A stretch of DNA of 64,000 nt, taken from assembly GCA_015067715.1 (NCBI GenBank), contig SVLY01000004.1, positions 1-64,000 of the forward strand, read 5' to 3'. The notes under the pieces are model-generated. The model was not told the origin of the DNA. It saw only the letters and a program-made list of their open reading frames with translations, and did no database searches. The DNA is from Oscillospiraceae bacterium (GTDB taxonomy: Bacteria; Bacillota; Clostridia; Oscillospirales; QAMX01). Position 1 is the first letter of the stretch; each line of letters opens with the position of its first letter. A program made the position numbers and the translations under genes. Shown piece after piece: positions 35,113 through 44,688 of the stretch.

Positions 35113-38100
35113 TCAGATTTTTTCAACGCCGATAACGGCATCTTCGCCCTGAATGCTCTTGCTGTCAACGTAGCCGGAGGGCTCGCGCTCTTCAATGGCG
35201 TCTGCGAGAATGGCGGAGGCGATATCCTCGGCAAACTTCTCAAAGAGTGCCTTGACCTTGCCGGAGGCCTTGTAGCTGACACGGATGCGGTCGGTAACGT
35301 CAAAGCCGGCGGCCTTACGCATGGTCTGGAGCTTACGCTTCAGCTCGCGAACAAGACCCTCTTCCTCAAGCTCGGCTGTGATGGTGGTATCGATGGCAAC
35401 GGTGAGCTCGCGGTCGTTCTCGGAAACGAAGCCCTCGGCCTTCCTGGTCTCGATAAGAAGCTCATCCTCGGTCATGTTAATGGCTTCGCCGTTAACGGTA
35501 AGAGCAATGGAGCCCTTTTCGGTAAGTTCAGCCATGAGGGCGGAACCGTCGGAGGCCTCAAGAGTTGCTTTGATGGCGGGAACGAGCTTGCCGTACTTTC
35601 TGCCAACGGTCTTCAGCTGGGGCTTGAAGCTGTAGGAGACGAAGCTTGCGGTGTTATCCGTGGAGACAACGTTCTTCACGTTCAGCTCGCCTTCGATAAG
35701 GTCTTCAAAGCCCTCGGCGGAATCGTCGCCGGTGGTACGGATGTAAACGGCGTTAAGGGGCTGGCTGTTCTTAATGCCGGATGCGGCGCGGCAGGCGCGG
35801 CCAAGCTCAACAACACGGCGCACGAAGCCCATGCTCTTTTCAAGAGCCTTGTCGATATCGGCCTCAACGGGCACGGGGAAATCGCAGAGGTGGACGCTTT
35901 CGGGAGCGCTTTCGTCAACACTGCGGACAAGGTTCTGGTAGATCTCTTCGGAGATGAAGGGAACGAAGGGAGCAGAGAGCTTTGCAAGGGTGACGAGAAC
36001 GTTGTAGAGCACGTTATAGGCGCACTTCTTGTCCTCGGTGAGCTCGGTGCCCCAGTATCTCTCACGGTTCAGACGGACGTACCAGTTGGAGAGCTCGTCG
36101 GTGAACTCGGAGATAGCGCGGGAGGCCTCGGTGATCCGGTAGGCATCGAGATCGGCGTCTACCTCAGCGGTAAGGGCGCTGAGCTTTGAAAGCAGCCATT
36201 TATCCATAACGGTGTAGGCCGCGGGATCGCAGGCGTGCTTTTTGGGATCAAAGCCGTCGATATTGGCGTAGAGCACGAAGAAGGAATAGGTGTTCCACAG
36301 GGTGCCCATGAACTTTCTCTGGCTCTCGTTTACAGCGTCCTCGTAGAAGCGGCTGGGAAGCCAGGGAGCACTGCCGGAGCAGAAATACCAGCGCACAGCG
36401 TCGGCACCCTGCTTGTCAAGGATGCTCCAGGGGTCAACAACGTTGCCCTTGTGCTTGGACATCTTAAGACCGTCCTTGTCGCAGACGTGACCAAGAACGA
36501 TGCAGTTTCTGAAAGGCGCCTTGTCGAACAGGAGGGTGGAGATGGTCAGCAGAGTGTAGAACCAGCCACGGGTCTGGTCGATGGCTTCGCTGATAAAGTC
36601 GGCGGGGAAATGGCTCTCGAAGAGCTCTTTGTTTTCAAAGGGATAGTGGTACTGGGCAAAGGGCATTGAGCCGGAGTCAAACCAGCAGTCGATGACCTCG
36701 GGAGTGCGGCGCATCTGTCCGCCGCATTCGGGACAGGTGAGAACGACCTTGTCAACGTAGGCCTTGTGGAGCTCGATGTCCTCGGGAACCTCGCTTCCGT
36801 CCTCGTAGCGGCCAAGCTCCCGAAGCTCGGCAATGCTGCCAACGGTGTGGATATGACCGCAGGAGCAGACCCAAACGGGAAGGGGCGTGCCCCAGTAACG
36901 GGAACGGGTGAGACACCAGTCGATATTGTTCTCAAGGAAGTTGCCCATACGGCCTTCCTTGATGTTGTCGGGATACCAGTTGATGGTGCGGTTGTTGGCG
37001 ATGAGACGGTCACGGATCTTTGTGGTCTCGATGAACCAGGACTCCATGGCGTAGTAAAGAAGGGGCGTGTCGCATCTCCAGCAGAAGGGATAGCTGTGCT
37101 CAAACTTGAGAGCCTTCAGCAGCAGACCGCGGGAGGCAAGCTCGCTGATGATGGCCTTGTCGCCGTCCTTGCAGAAGGTGCCTGCCCAGGGAGTTACCTC
37201 GGGAGTGAAACAGCCGCGGGCGTCAACAAGCTGAACGAAGGGCAGACCGTTCTGACGGCCCACTCTGGCGTCGTCTTCGCCGAAGGCGGGGGCGATATGG
37301 ACGATACCGGAACCGTCGGTAAGGGTGACGAAGTCGCCGGCGATAACGTACCAGGCCTTTTCCTTGGGAGAAACGAAGTTATAGAGAGGCTCGTATTCCA
37401 TGCCCAGAAGCTCTTCGCCCCTGTAGGTGGCAACGACCTCATACTCCTCGCCCACGACGCTCTGTACAAGGGCAGAGGCCATGATCATGGTATCTTCCCC
37501 GACCTTTACCTCGGAATACTCCTCGGCCTTGTTAACGGCCAGAGCGACGTTGGAAGGAAGGGTCCAGGGGGTGGTGGTCCATGCGACGAGATAGCGGTTC
37601 TCAAAGCCCTTCACGTGGAAGCGGACGAAGATGGAGGTCTCCTTAACGTCCTTATAGCCCTGAGCGACCTCATGGCTGGAAAGGCTGGTTCCGCAACGGG
37701 GGCAATAGGGAACGATCTTGTGACCCTTGTAGATAAGACCCTTGTCTGCGATCTGCTTGATGGCCCACCATTCGCTTTCGATATAGCTGTTGTGGTAGGT
37801 GACGTAGGGGTTATCCATGTCGCACCAGTAACCAACGGCATCGCTCATGCGGCGCCATTCGTCGGTGTATTTCCAAACGCTCTCCTTGCACTTTTCGCAG
37901 AAGGGCTCAATGCCGTAGCGTTCGATATCCTGCTTGCCGTCCAGCTTGAGAAGCTTTTCGACCTCGATCTCAACGGGAAGACCCTGGGTGTCCCAACCGG
38001 CCTTACGGTCGACGACGTAGCCCTTCATGGTCTTGTAACGGGGAATAACGTCCTTCATAACGCGGGTGAGAATATGGCCGATGTGGGGCTTGCCGTTGGC

Positions 38101-38253
38101 CGTAGGAGGCCCGTCGTAGAAAGTAAAGCTGTCTCCGCCGCGGCGGCTGGAGATGCTCTTTGCGAAAATGTCGTTTTGTTTCCAGAACTCCGTAACTTCC
38201 TTTTCACGGGCAAGGAAGTTCAGGTCGCCCTGCACTTTTTTGTAAACGCTCAT
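35113..38253 (-). CDS. ileS: Isoleucyl-tRNA synthetase
   Basis: 1046-aa class I enzyme that charges tRNA-Ile. The HIGH motif is GKPHIGHILTRV near residue 52 and the KMSKS motif is LKMSKHKGNVVD near 590, where the last Ser is His as in many eukaryote-like IleRS2 enzymes. The editing (CP1) domain is present (WTTTPWTLPSNVALAV). There is no C-terminal zinc finger. The HIGH-proximal and KMSKH sequences suggest the type 2 form that can be less mupirocin-sensitive; this is inference. ATG 38253 follows GAGAGGA; the ORF track extends into the T-box. Confidence 0.97.
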   Translation of the reverse strand: MSVYKKVQGDLNFLAREKEVTEFWKQNDIFAKSISSRRGGDSFTFYDGPPTANGKPHIGHILTRVMKDVIPRYKTMKGYVVDRKAGWDTQGLPVEIEVEKLLKLDGKQDIERYGIEPFCEKCKESVWKYTDEWRRMSDAVGYWCDMDNPYVTYHNSYIESEWWAIKQIADKGLIYKGHKIVPYCPRCGTSLSSHEVAQGYKDVKETSIFVRFHVKGFENRYLVAWTTTPWTLPSNVALAVNKAEEYSEVKVGEDTMIMASALVQSVVGEEYEVVATYRGEELLGMEYEPLYNFVSPKEKAWYVIAGDFVTLTDGSGIVHIAPAFGEDDARVGRQNGLPFVQLVDARGCFTPEVTPWAGTFCKDGDKAIISELASRGLLLKALKFEHSYPFCWRCDTPLLYYAMESWFIETTKIRDRLIANNRTINWYPDNIKEGRMGNFLENNIDWCLTRSRYWGTPLPVWVCSCGHIHTVGSIAELRELGRYEDGSEVPEDIELHKAYVDKVVLTCPECGGQMRRTPEVIDCWFDSGSMPFAQYHYPFENKELFESHFPADFISEAIDQTRGWFYTLLTISTLLFDKAPFRNCIVLGHVCDKDGLKMSKHKGNVVDPWSILDKQGADAVRWYFCSGSAPWLPSRFYEDAVNESQRKFMGTLWNTYSFFVLYANIDGFDPKKHACDPAAYTVMDKWLLSKLSALTAEVDADLDAYRITEASRAISEFTDELSNWYVRLNRERYWGTELTEDKKCAYNVLYNVLVTLAKLSAPFVPFISEEIYQNLVRSVDESAPESVHLCDFPVPVEADIDKALEKSMGFVRRVVELGRACRAASGIKNSQPLNAVYIRTTGDDSAEGFEDLIEGELNVKNVVSTDNTASFVSYSFKPQLKTVGRKYGKLVPAIKATLEASDGSALMAELTEKGSIALTVNGEAINMTEDELLIETRKAEGFVSENDRELTVAIDTTITAELEEEGLVRELKRKLQTMRKAAGFDVTDRIRVSYKASGKVKALFEKFAEDIASAILADAIEEREPSGYVDSKSIQGEDAVIGVEKI

Positions 38254-38283
38254 TATTATGATCCTCTCTCCGGAATAATTAAT

Positions 38284-38323
38284 AAAATAAAAAGCTCCGC
38301 CCCCAAAATAAAGGGGCGAAGCT
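38284..38323 (-). terminator. T-box terminator hairpin before ileS
   Basis: AGCTTCGCCCC pairs with GGGGCGGAGCT (one G-U) and is followed by TTTTTATTTT on the minus strand. It competes with the antiterminator that contains the T-box sequence. Confidence 0.88.
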
Positions 38324-38570
38324 AAATTATCAGCTGCGCGGTACCACCCTTTTTCGGCGGAAAAGCCTTCCGCCATCTCAAAAAAGCTCCCATGATAACG
38401 GAGGAATTCCGTTTTTGCTTAGTCCCCGAATTTGGTTTTCCGGGTTTCGGCAAAACCGCTCAGGAGTGATAAGTGATCCGACCCCCGGCCGCCTTTCACC
38501 AAACGGCGGCTCTCTTTATCGGGTAAGCTTCGGAAGACCCTTGTCTCCATCATAGCGTTTATGATTATCT
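38284..38570 (-). ncRNA. T-box riboswitch controlling ileS
   Basis: The leader has the T-box signature AGGGTGGTACCGCG (38337-38350) before a terminator. The 3' base of stem I reads TATCACTCC, in which AUC (an Ile codon) is followed by A and by CUCC that can pair with GGAG near the 5' end. This fits an isoleucine specifier. Uncharged tRNA-Ile should stabilise the antiterminator and raise ileS expression. The 355-nt gene-free region is fully explained by it. Confidence 0.93.
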
Positions 38571-38576
38571 CAAGTG

Positions 38577-38605
38577 ATTATACCATGCAATATGATTTTT
38601 GTCAA
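38577..38605 (-). promoter_or_regulatory. Consensus sigma-A promoter of the ileS T-box leader
   Basis: Minus strand TTGACA, 17-nt spacer, TATAAT. Confidence 0.9.
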
Positions 38606-38612
38606 CGGGTTT

Positions 38613-40427
38613 TCAGCCTTTTTCCAACTGATCTGCCAGGTATTTTTTTGCCTGGACAGTGTACATATGGGCGTATTTGCCGTTTTGGGTCATAAGCTCG
38701 TCGTGGGTGCCGCTTTCGATGATCCTCCCCTGCTCAAACATGTAGATCCTGTCTGCCATCCGGGTGGTGGAAAGCCTGTGGGAGATGAAGATAAGGGTCT
38801 TATCTCCCGCGTTTTCGGCAATGGAACGGTTCAGCTCAAATTCCGCAACGGGGTCAAGTGCGCTTGAGGGCTCGTCCAGGATCATAAGCTCATGCTCCCC
38901 TGCAAACACCCGGGCGATGGCAACCTTCTGTGCCTCGCCGCCGGAAAGACCAATGCCCTTGTCCGAAAACTCGGTGGTGAGCTGGGTGTGGATGCCCTCG
39001 GGAAGCTCAGAGAGCTTATCTTCAAAGCTTGCGGCTCCAAGGGCGGAGAGAACCTTTTCCTCGTCCCCGGGAGTAAACTCTCTTCCAAGGACGTTTTCTG
39101 CAAGGCTTGCGGCAAAGATCCTGTAATCCTGAAACACAGCGCCGATATGCCTTCTGTAGCTTTCGGGGTCAAAGTCTTTGATATTTCTGCCGTTGTAGAG
39201 TATCTCGCCATTTTCAACGTCGTAGAGCCGCATTATAAGCTTTGTGAGCGTGGTCTTGCCCGCACCGTTGTAGCCGACGAAGGCGATCTTTTCACCCCGG
39301 CGGAGCTTCAGGGAGATATCGGACAAAACAGCTTTTTCCTCTCCGCCGAAATTGTAGCCAAAGGAGACGTTGCGAAGCTCAAAGGACTCAAAGCCGGGAA
39401 CGTCCTTTTCCTCTCCCCGTATCTTCGGCTCGGTCTCCATAAACCGCCGGACCTTTTCAATATAGAGTCCGTGCTCGTTGAATTTGTTTACGTAGTTTGA
39501 AATATCGTCCAGAGTCCAGAACAGCTTAAAGCAGGAGGAAATGCCCGCAGAAAGATCGCCAAGGGTAAACATTGGGTCAAGCACGAACCGGATTATGATA
39601 TATCCGGTTATGCCTGCCTGGGGAAAGGTGTCCATAAGAAAACGGGAGAGAAACCCCCAGGAGTACCGTTTTGCTCTGGTCTTTTTCAAAATTCCGGCGT
39701 ATTCGTCCAATGCCTTGTTGTTTTGCCCGCGCATGTGTGCGGAGATACCGCCCTGCCTCAGCTCAGCGGCATATTCCGGGAGAGTGAAGAGACGGTTGAT
39801 ATAGCTTATCTTCCGCCGGACGGGGTTCATCTCTTCGTTACAGTCATACCACACTTTTGTGATCTTCTTCTTGATAAAAAACCCAGCCGCAACCGTTGCA
39901 AACAGAACTGCGGCCACAACGGGGTCGATGACCGCAAGCACACCCAGCACCACCGCAGAGCATATGACCCGGTTCACGATCATGCCGACGTGATCCATAA
40001 TGTCGATAAAGCGCGTGTCGGATTCACGGATGGCCCAGATAAAGTCGTTGTAAAACTCCGGATCGTCGTAAGACCCAAGGTCAAGACTGCGCGCCTTTTT
40101 GTAAAGCTCGCTCTGAACGCATTTGTGAAGCTTGATTCTCGCCCGGGGAACGTAAACGTTCAGCCTCCATTTGTTAAACAGCTCGAAAACGGCGTTGTAG
40201 GCCGTATAAGCAAGCAATACAAAGAGTATCTGCCGGAAATCAACTCCGCTTTCAACAGCGTCGAAGAAATAGCGCAGAAAGAGTATCTGAACGATGTGCC
40301 AGAGAGCTCTGCCAATTCCCTCGGTGAGTGCGACGGCGATAAATCCCGGTGAGAATTTCAGAGTGTACCTGATCCCGAAAAAGATATTGCTTATGACCCT
40401 TTTGGTTCCGGTCTTGTTTCCCTTCAT
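38613..40427 (-). CDS. ABC exporter half-transporter, second subunit
   Basis: 604 aa: an N-terminal six-helix membrane domain (to about 330) and a nucleotide-binding domain with Walker A VGYNGAGKTTL near 381, signature LSGGEAQKVAIARV and Walker B LMILDEPSSALDP. The H-loop is FISHRLSTT. It overlaps the preceding half-transporter gene by 4 nt, so the two likely form a heterodimer. GGAGGG before the ATG lies inside that upstream gene. Substrate unknown. Confidence 0.93.
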   Translation of the reverse strand: MKGNKTGTKRVISNIFFGIRYTLKFSPGFIAVALTEGIGRALWHIVQILFLRYFFDAVESGVDFRQILFVLLAYTAYNAVFELFNKWRLNVYVPRARIKLHKCVQSELYKKARSLDLGSYDDPEFYNDFIWAIRESDTRFIDIMDHVGMIVNRVICSAVVLGVLAVIDPVVAAVLFATVAAGFFIKKKITKVWYDCNEEMNPVRRKISYINRLFTLPEYAAELRQGGISAHMRGQNNKALDEYAGILKKTRAKRYSWGFLSRFLMDTFPQAGITGYIIIRFVLDPMFTLGDLSAGISSCFKLFWTLDDISNYVNKFNEHGLYIEKVRRFMETEPKIRGEEKDVPGFESFELRNVSFGYNFGGEEKAVLSDISLKLRRGEKIAFVGYNGAGKTTLTKLIMRLYDVENGEILYNGRNIKDFDPESYRRHIGAVFQDYRIFAASLAENVLGREFTPGDEEKVLSALGAASFEDKLSELPEGIHTQLTTEFSDKGIGLSGGEAQKVAIARVFAGEHELMILDEPSSALDPVAEFELNRSIAENAGDKTLIFISHRLSTTRMADRIYMFEQGRIIESGTHDELMTQNGKYAHMYTVQAKKYLADQLEKG

Positions 40428-42250
40428 CTCTCAGTCCCTCCTTCCCCGGCGGGCGCGTAGGCATCTGCCTGCTTGTGCCACATATCGGCGTATTTGCCAT
40501 CAAGCTCAAGAAGCCGGGCGTGACTGCCCTGCTCAATGATCTTCCCGTGTTCAAACATGTATACCCTGTCTGCAAAAACGGCGCTTGAGAGCCTGTGGGA
40601 GATATAGATAACGGTCTTACCCTCGCAGGCGCGGAACATATTTGAATACATCTCCTGCTCTGCAATAGGGTCAAGAGCACTTGTGGGCTCGTCCATAATA
40701 ACCACGTCAGCCGGGCTTGCAAAGACCCGGGCGACGGCGACCTTCTGAGCCTCACCGCCGGAGAATACGGCGCCATCGGAATCAAATTCACGTGTGACGG
40801 TGGTATCCGCCCCCTTGGAAAGCTCGTCGATCTTACCGGCTATGCCTGCGTTTTCCAGGGCCTTTTGGGCGGTTACTTTTTCTTCGGCTGTCAGATCACC
40901 CTTTTGCATAACGTTTTCGGCAACGGATACGGAAAAAAGCTTCGGATCCTGAAAGACCGTTGCAAATCCGGCCCGATAGGAGCCCAGGCGGAGCTCCTTT
41001 ATATCTTTGCCGTTCCAAAGAATTTCACCCTCACCCGGGTCGTAAAGCCTGAGCAGAAGCTTGACGAGTGTGGACTTTCCCGCGCCGTTATGACCAACGA
41101 TTGCTATTCTTTCACCCTTTTTGACCGTAAAGCTGACATCGGAAAGAGCGGACTTATCAGACGACGGATAAGTATAGCCGACGTTTCGAAGTGTAAGGCT
41201 TTCGAACGGTCCCGGATCGGGAGCTTCTTCGTTCTCGGCTATTTTCACTTCGGTCTCAATGAAGCGTCTGAAATCTTCGATATACATGCTGTGCTCGTCA
41301 AACTCAAGAAGTGATTCCCCGATGCCGTTGAGGCCGTAGGCAATGTTTTCCGCGGAGTTCACCGCAACAAAGCAGTCTCCCACAAGCATGTCCTTTGCTA
41401 TCAGAGTTTTGTACAGCGCAAGAAGCTTTGAGCCTGTGCTGACGATAACGTCGAAAAGCTGGTCGTAGAGATAGGCAAAGAACATCAGCCCAACGCCGTA
41501 TTTCTTCTGAATAGCAAAAAGCTCGTCCACGGCAGTGCTCATGCGGCGGAACATGACCTTCCACATGGAAGTAAGGCGCATTTCCTTTGCAAAATCCCCA
41601 AGGTAAAAGGTACGGCGCACGTAGTCACGTCGGCGTTCCACCTCACGGGTACGCATCTGATAATCGTGGCGGAAGCGGTTGCGCTTTCTGCCCACCAGGA
41701 CCGTGCACAAAAAGGGCACACCGGCCAAAAGCAGAAACACCGGCGCAATTGCGGCCATGAGCGCAATATTTGATACGCCGTTCACGATATCGTAAACGCT
41801 GTACTGCACGCTCATGATAAGCGACCGTGCCCGGCTGATGCCTTCGGAAGAGGCCTTTAGATAAGTGTCAAGAAACTCCGGCGATTCATAACAGGCAAGG
41901 TCTATCTCGGCAGCCTTTTTGTAAACCAGCCCGTTGATATACTTTTCCACCTTTATGATCGCCGATTCAAAGTACATCTCCCAGAAGAGGTTTACAAATC
42001 CGGAAAGAACAAGCACACCTAAGATAACGGCGACGGTGATAAGTATCTCTCTTACGTTGACCCCGGCCTGAATGGCGTTCAGCACGTACATTAAAATATA
42101 GGTATATCCAAGAAACGCGGAAAAAGCGCTGAATGCGCCGTAAGCTGCTGCAAATACCAGCATTCCCGGAGCGCCGCGGCGGATAAGCCGGGCAAAATAG
42201 GCAATGTTCTTCACAGTGCGGCGGATGTTCAGCTTCTTTTTGCCACCCAT
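40424..42250 (-). CDS. ABC exporter half-transporter, first subunit
   Basis: 608 aa with membrane domain and ATPase domain: Walker A VGHNGAGKSTLVK, signature FSGGEAQKVAVARV (Phe in place of the usual Leu) and Walker [14 protein letters not shown]. The H-loop is YISHRLSS. ATG 42250 follows GGGAGG by 7 nt, seven codons inside the ORF-track start. Paired with the next gene. The D-loop and signature of both subunits look intact, so neither ATPase site is obviously degenerate. Confidence 0.93.
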   Translation of the reverse strand: MGGKKKLNIRRTVKNIAYFARLIRRGAPGMLVFAAAYGAFSAFSAFLGYTYILMYVLNAIQAGVNVREILITVAVILGVLVLSGFVNLFWEMYFESAIIKVEKYINGLVYKKAAEIDLACYESPEFLDTYLKASSEGISRARSLIMSVQYSVYDIVNGVSNIALMAAIAPVFLLLAGVPFLCTVLVGRKRNRFRHDYQMRTREVERRRDYVRRTFYLGDFAKEMRLTSMWKVMFRRMSTAVDELFAIQKKYGVGLMFFAYLYDQLFDVIVSTGSKLLALYKTLIAKDMLVGDCFVAVNSAENIAYGLNGIGESLLEFDEHSMYIEDFRRFIETEVKIAENEEAPDPGPFESLTLRNVGYTYPSSDKSALSDVSFTVKKGERIAIVGHNGAGKSTLVKLLLRLYDPGEGEILWNGKDIKELRLGSYRAGFATVFQDPKLFSVSVAENVMQKGDLTAEEKVTAQKALENAGIAGKIDELSKGADTTVTREFDSDGAVFSGGEAQKVAVARVFASPADVVIMDEPTSALDPIAEQEMYSNMFRACEGKTVIYISHRLSSAVFADRVYMFEHGKIIEQGSHARLLELDGKYADMWHKQADAYAPAGEGGTER

Positions 42251-42290
42251 AAAAAGCCCTCCCTTTTTCATCTGTTCATCATCTGTTACA

Positions 42291-42318
42291 ATTATATATG
42301 TTTTGTGATTTTTGTCAA
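42291..42318 (-). promoter_or_regulatory. Promoter of the ABC exporter pair
   Basis: Minus strand TTGACA, 16-nt spacer, TATAAT, followed by the gene start 40 nt on. Confidence 0.8.
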
Positions 42319-42337
42319 TTAACCAAAGGTTGAATTC

Positions 42338-42380
42338 AAAAAAAAAAAAAAATAGGGTATTATTTGTACAATACCGCTAT
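42338..42380 (-). terminator. Intrinsic terminator after spoIIID
   Basis: ATAG(C)GGTATT pairs with AATACCCTAT across an 8-nt loop and is followed by an unusually long run of about 15 T on the minus strand. Confidence 0.8.
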
Positions 42381-42403
42381 TTTTATGATATGGCCGCCCT
42401 TCT

Positions 42404-42688
42404 TTACTTTTCAAGGCGGATGCATTTGCCGTATTTCCGTGTGAGGGCGTATTTTTCCTTCGTTGCCTGGCCGCCGCGAAGATGGCGCTCGGCCTTGTTT
42501 TTTTCAAGCACGGCTTTCACCTCACCTGCCAGAGCTCTGTCTACGTCCGGAAGGATCACGGTAACGTCTTTATGTATGGTCGATTTCGAAATTCCGAAAT
42601 ACTTCGCCGCCGAGCGGACTGTCGAATCGTTTTCAACGATATATTCCCCAAGCCTCACTGCTCTGTCATCGTTATAATGCATAGCCAC
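42404..42688 (-). CDS. spoIIID: Sporulation transcription factor SpoIIID
   Basis: 94-aa DNA-binding regulator that adjusts the sigma-E mother-cell regulon. The helix-turn-helix VRSAAKYFGISKSTIHKDV and the C-terminal KAERHLRGGQATKEKY basic helix are diagnostic. Start GTG 42688 (GGTGG before it) or the ATG two codons in. A sigma-E-like promoter lies upstream. Its presence shows that the organism has, or descends from, a sporulation programme. Confidence 0.96.
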   Translation of the reverse strand: MAMHYNDDRAVRLGEYIVENDSTVRSAAKYFGISKSTIHKDVTVILPDVDRALAGEVKAVLEKNKAERHLRGGQATKEKYALTRKYGKCIRLEK

Positions 42689-42750
42689 TTAATACCACCG
42701 CTTCTAAAATAATATGTTCTTTCTGATATCAGCCTATGAGCCGCGGCAGG

Positions 42751-42779
42751 AACGTATGCACAGTTATTTAAAATTGTAC
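42751..42779 (-). promoter_or_regulatory. Candidate sigma-E-type promoter of spoIIID
   Basis: Minus strand GTACAATT, 13-nt spacer, CATACGTT. This resembles the Bacillus sigma-E pattern (GTCATATT, 13-14 nt, CATACAAT). spoIIID is a sigma-E gene in known spore formers. Confidence 0.4.
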
Positions 42780-42781
42780 AG

Positions 42782-42810
42782 TTGACTTATAAACAAAAGA
42801 GGTTTAAAAT
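42782..42810 (+). promoter_or_regulatory. Promoter of the MATE transporter
   Basis: TTGACT, 17-nt spacer, TAAAAT. Confidence 0.7.
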
Positions 42811-42844
42811 AGCCCTCAGAATATAACAGGAGCATAAATCAACC

Positions 42845-44230
42845 ATGGAAAAAACAAACGCAAGTGTGGAACGGCTGGGAACAGAGCCTATCGGAAAGCT
42901 GCTTTTCAAGCTGGCAATTCCAACGGTCACCGCCCAGATCATAAACATGCTTTACAATATTGTGGACAGGATCTATATCGGCCACATTCCCCATATCGGC
43001 ACGGCGGCACTCACCGGAGTTGGAGTATGTCTGCCTCTGATCATGATAGTCTCAGCCTTTGCCTCACTGGTAAGCTCCGGCGGTGCCCCCAGATCCTCCA
43101 TCCGCCTTGGAGAAGGCAAGCCTGACGAGGCAGAACGGATACTTGGAAACAGCTTTACTCTCCAGCTAATCATCTCAGCGGTGCTGACCGTAGTAATACT
43201 CTTCTTTGCAAGACCCATTCTCCTTGCCTTTGGTGCAAGCAATGACACCATAGGCTACGCAGTGAGATACATGAATATCTACGCAATCGGCACTGTATTC
43301 GTCCAGCTCACCCTTGGCATGAACGCCTTCATATCCGCCCAGGGCTTTACTAAGGTAAGTATGTTCACCGTTCTTGTGGGTGCGGTTACAAATATAGCTT
43401 TGGACCCCCTGTTTATCTACGGGTTTAAGCTTGACGTTTCCGGAGCGGCAATTGCAACGCTGATCTCCCAGGCTATCTCATCGGCGCTGGCGTTGGCATT
43501 TCTGCTGAGTAACAAATCGAAAATCAGACTGAAGCCCCAATATATGCCCCTGAAACCCCGGGTGATATTGCCCTGTGTGGCCCTTGGTCTTTCAATGTTC
43601 ATAATGACCGCAAGCGAAAGCCTAATTTCGGTTTGCTTTAACTCCTCTCTCCAGAAATACGGCGGAGACATGGCCGTTGGAGCAATGACGATTCTCACCA
43701 GCGTAATGCAGTTTGCAATGCTCCCCCTTCAGGGTATCGGCCAGGGCGCTCAGCCCATTGCAAGCTATAATTTCGGCGCCGGAAATGCAGACCGCGTTAA
43801 AAAGACCTTCCGCCTTTTGCTGATCGTAAATCTTATCTACTCCGGGGTGTTCTGGGCGTTGGTTATGGCCTTCCCCAGGCTGTTCGCCTCGATCTTTACC
43901 CCGGACGTCGCCCTTGCAGACTACGCATCAAAGGTAATGCGGATCTATTTCGGCGCAATGTTCGTCTTCGGCATTCAGATCGCGTGTCAGATGCTGTTCA
44001 TCTCCATCGGAAACGCCCTGTGCTCGATCACCGTTGCTGTGGTAAGAAAATTCGTGCTTATTCTCCCTCTCATCTATATTCTCCCCTGTATTTTTGAAAA
44101 CAAGGTCAACGCCGTTTTCACCGCAGAGCCGGTATCCGATTTTCTTGCGGTATGCTTTACCTCGGTGCTGTTCATTCTGATGTTCACAAGGTCGATGAAA
44201 AAGCTTGAAGCAAAAAAACAAAACAGGTAA
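42845..44230 (+). CDS. MATE-family multidrug efflux transporter
   Basis: 461-aa polytopic antiporter (about 12 helices) that exports cationic compounds using Na+ or H+. The N-terminal EPIGKLLFKLAIPTVTAQIINMLYNIVDRIYIGHI is the family hallmark, and GQGAQPIASYNFGAGN near residue 297 is the second conserved block. AGGAG precedes the ATG by 12 nt. Single gene with its own promoter and terminator; the drug range is unknown. Confidence 0.95.
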   Translation: MEKTNASVERLGTEPIGKLLFKLAIPTVTAQIINMLYNIVDRIYIGHIPHIGTAALTGVGVCLPLIMIVSAFASLVSSGGAPRSSIRLGEGKPDEAERILGNSFTLQLIISAVLTVVILFFARPILLAFGASNDTIGYAVRYMNIYAIGTVFVQLTLGMNAFISAQGFTKVSMFTVLVGAVTNIALDPLFIYGFKLDVSGAAIATLISQAISSALALAFLLSNKSKIRLKPQYMPLKPRVILPCVALGLSMFIMTASESLISVCFNSSLQKYGGDMAVGAMTILTSVMQFAMLPLQGIGQGAQPIASYNFGAGNADRVKKTFRLLLIVNLIYSGVFWALVMAFPRLFASIFTPDVALADYASKVMRIYFGAMFVFGIQIACQMLFISIGNALCSITVAVVRKFVLILPLIYILPCIFENKVNAVFTAEPVSDFLAVCFTSVLFILMFTRSMKKLEAKKQNR

Positions 44231-44240
44231 ACTAAAAAAA

Positions 44241-44280
44241 AGCAGAGTCCCCGGAAAATACCGGGGACTCTGCTTTTTTT
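44241..44280 (+). terminator. Intrinsic terminator after the MATE gene
   Basis: AGCAGAGTCCCCGG and CCGGGGACTCTGCT form a perfect 14-bp stem followed by T7. Confidence 0.93.
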
Positions 44281-44416
44281 AAGCCCATATCAAAGCCGCT
44301 CAACATTTCTATTTTACCATATATGCACAGCTCTTGTCAAGACTGTTTTTCGCCATAATAACCAAGTTCTACCTTTTGCACAAATTTAACTTAGCAAGTT
44401 TGTACAAGTTGCCATA

Positions 44417-44445
44417 TTGCAAAACCCCTTCCCCTGTGTTATACT
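44417..44445 (+). promoter_or_regulatory. Sigma-A-type promoter in the gene-poor stretch
   Basis: TTGCAA, 17-nt spacer, TATACT. No known gene follows; the transcript would run into the short ORFs and the hairpin at 44711-44765. Confidence 0.6.
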
Positions 44446-44688
44446 ATGGGTGTCAAGAGGTGATGGCAGTAACAACCGCAACCGGAAGCCTGCAACCAAA
44501 ATTAAAGCGGACTTCCACGGGACAACAGCAGAGCAAAACAAACTCATCCGATTATAATAAAGGCCACTCGCTTAGAGTATTTCAAATTTACTGAAAACAA
44601 ACCGAAGTATGATACGGATGGACTTCAGATCGTTTTTGCAGCTGTTGGTAATTGTACACTCCGAATTAAACGAAAGAGAGGTTAATCA

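Noticed and set aside
36766-38325. 519-aa plus-strand ORF opposite ileS
   Set aside because: Antisense shadow that also runs through the T-box leader; no domain and no ribosome binding site.
44334-44594. 86-aa plus-strand ORF
   Set aside because: Its start lies upstream of the promoter at 44417, and the inner ATG at 44463 has a ribosome binding site that is too close. Low-complexity sequence with no domain.
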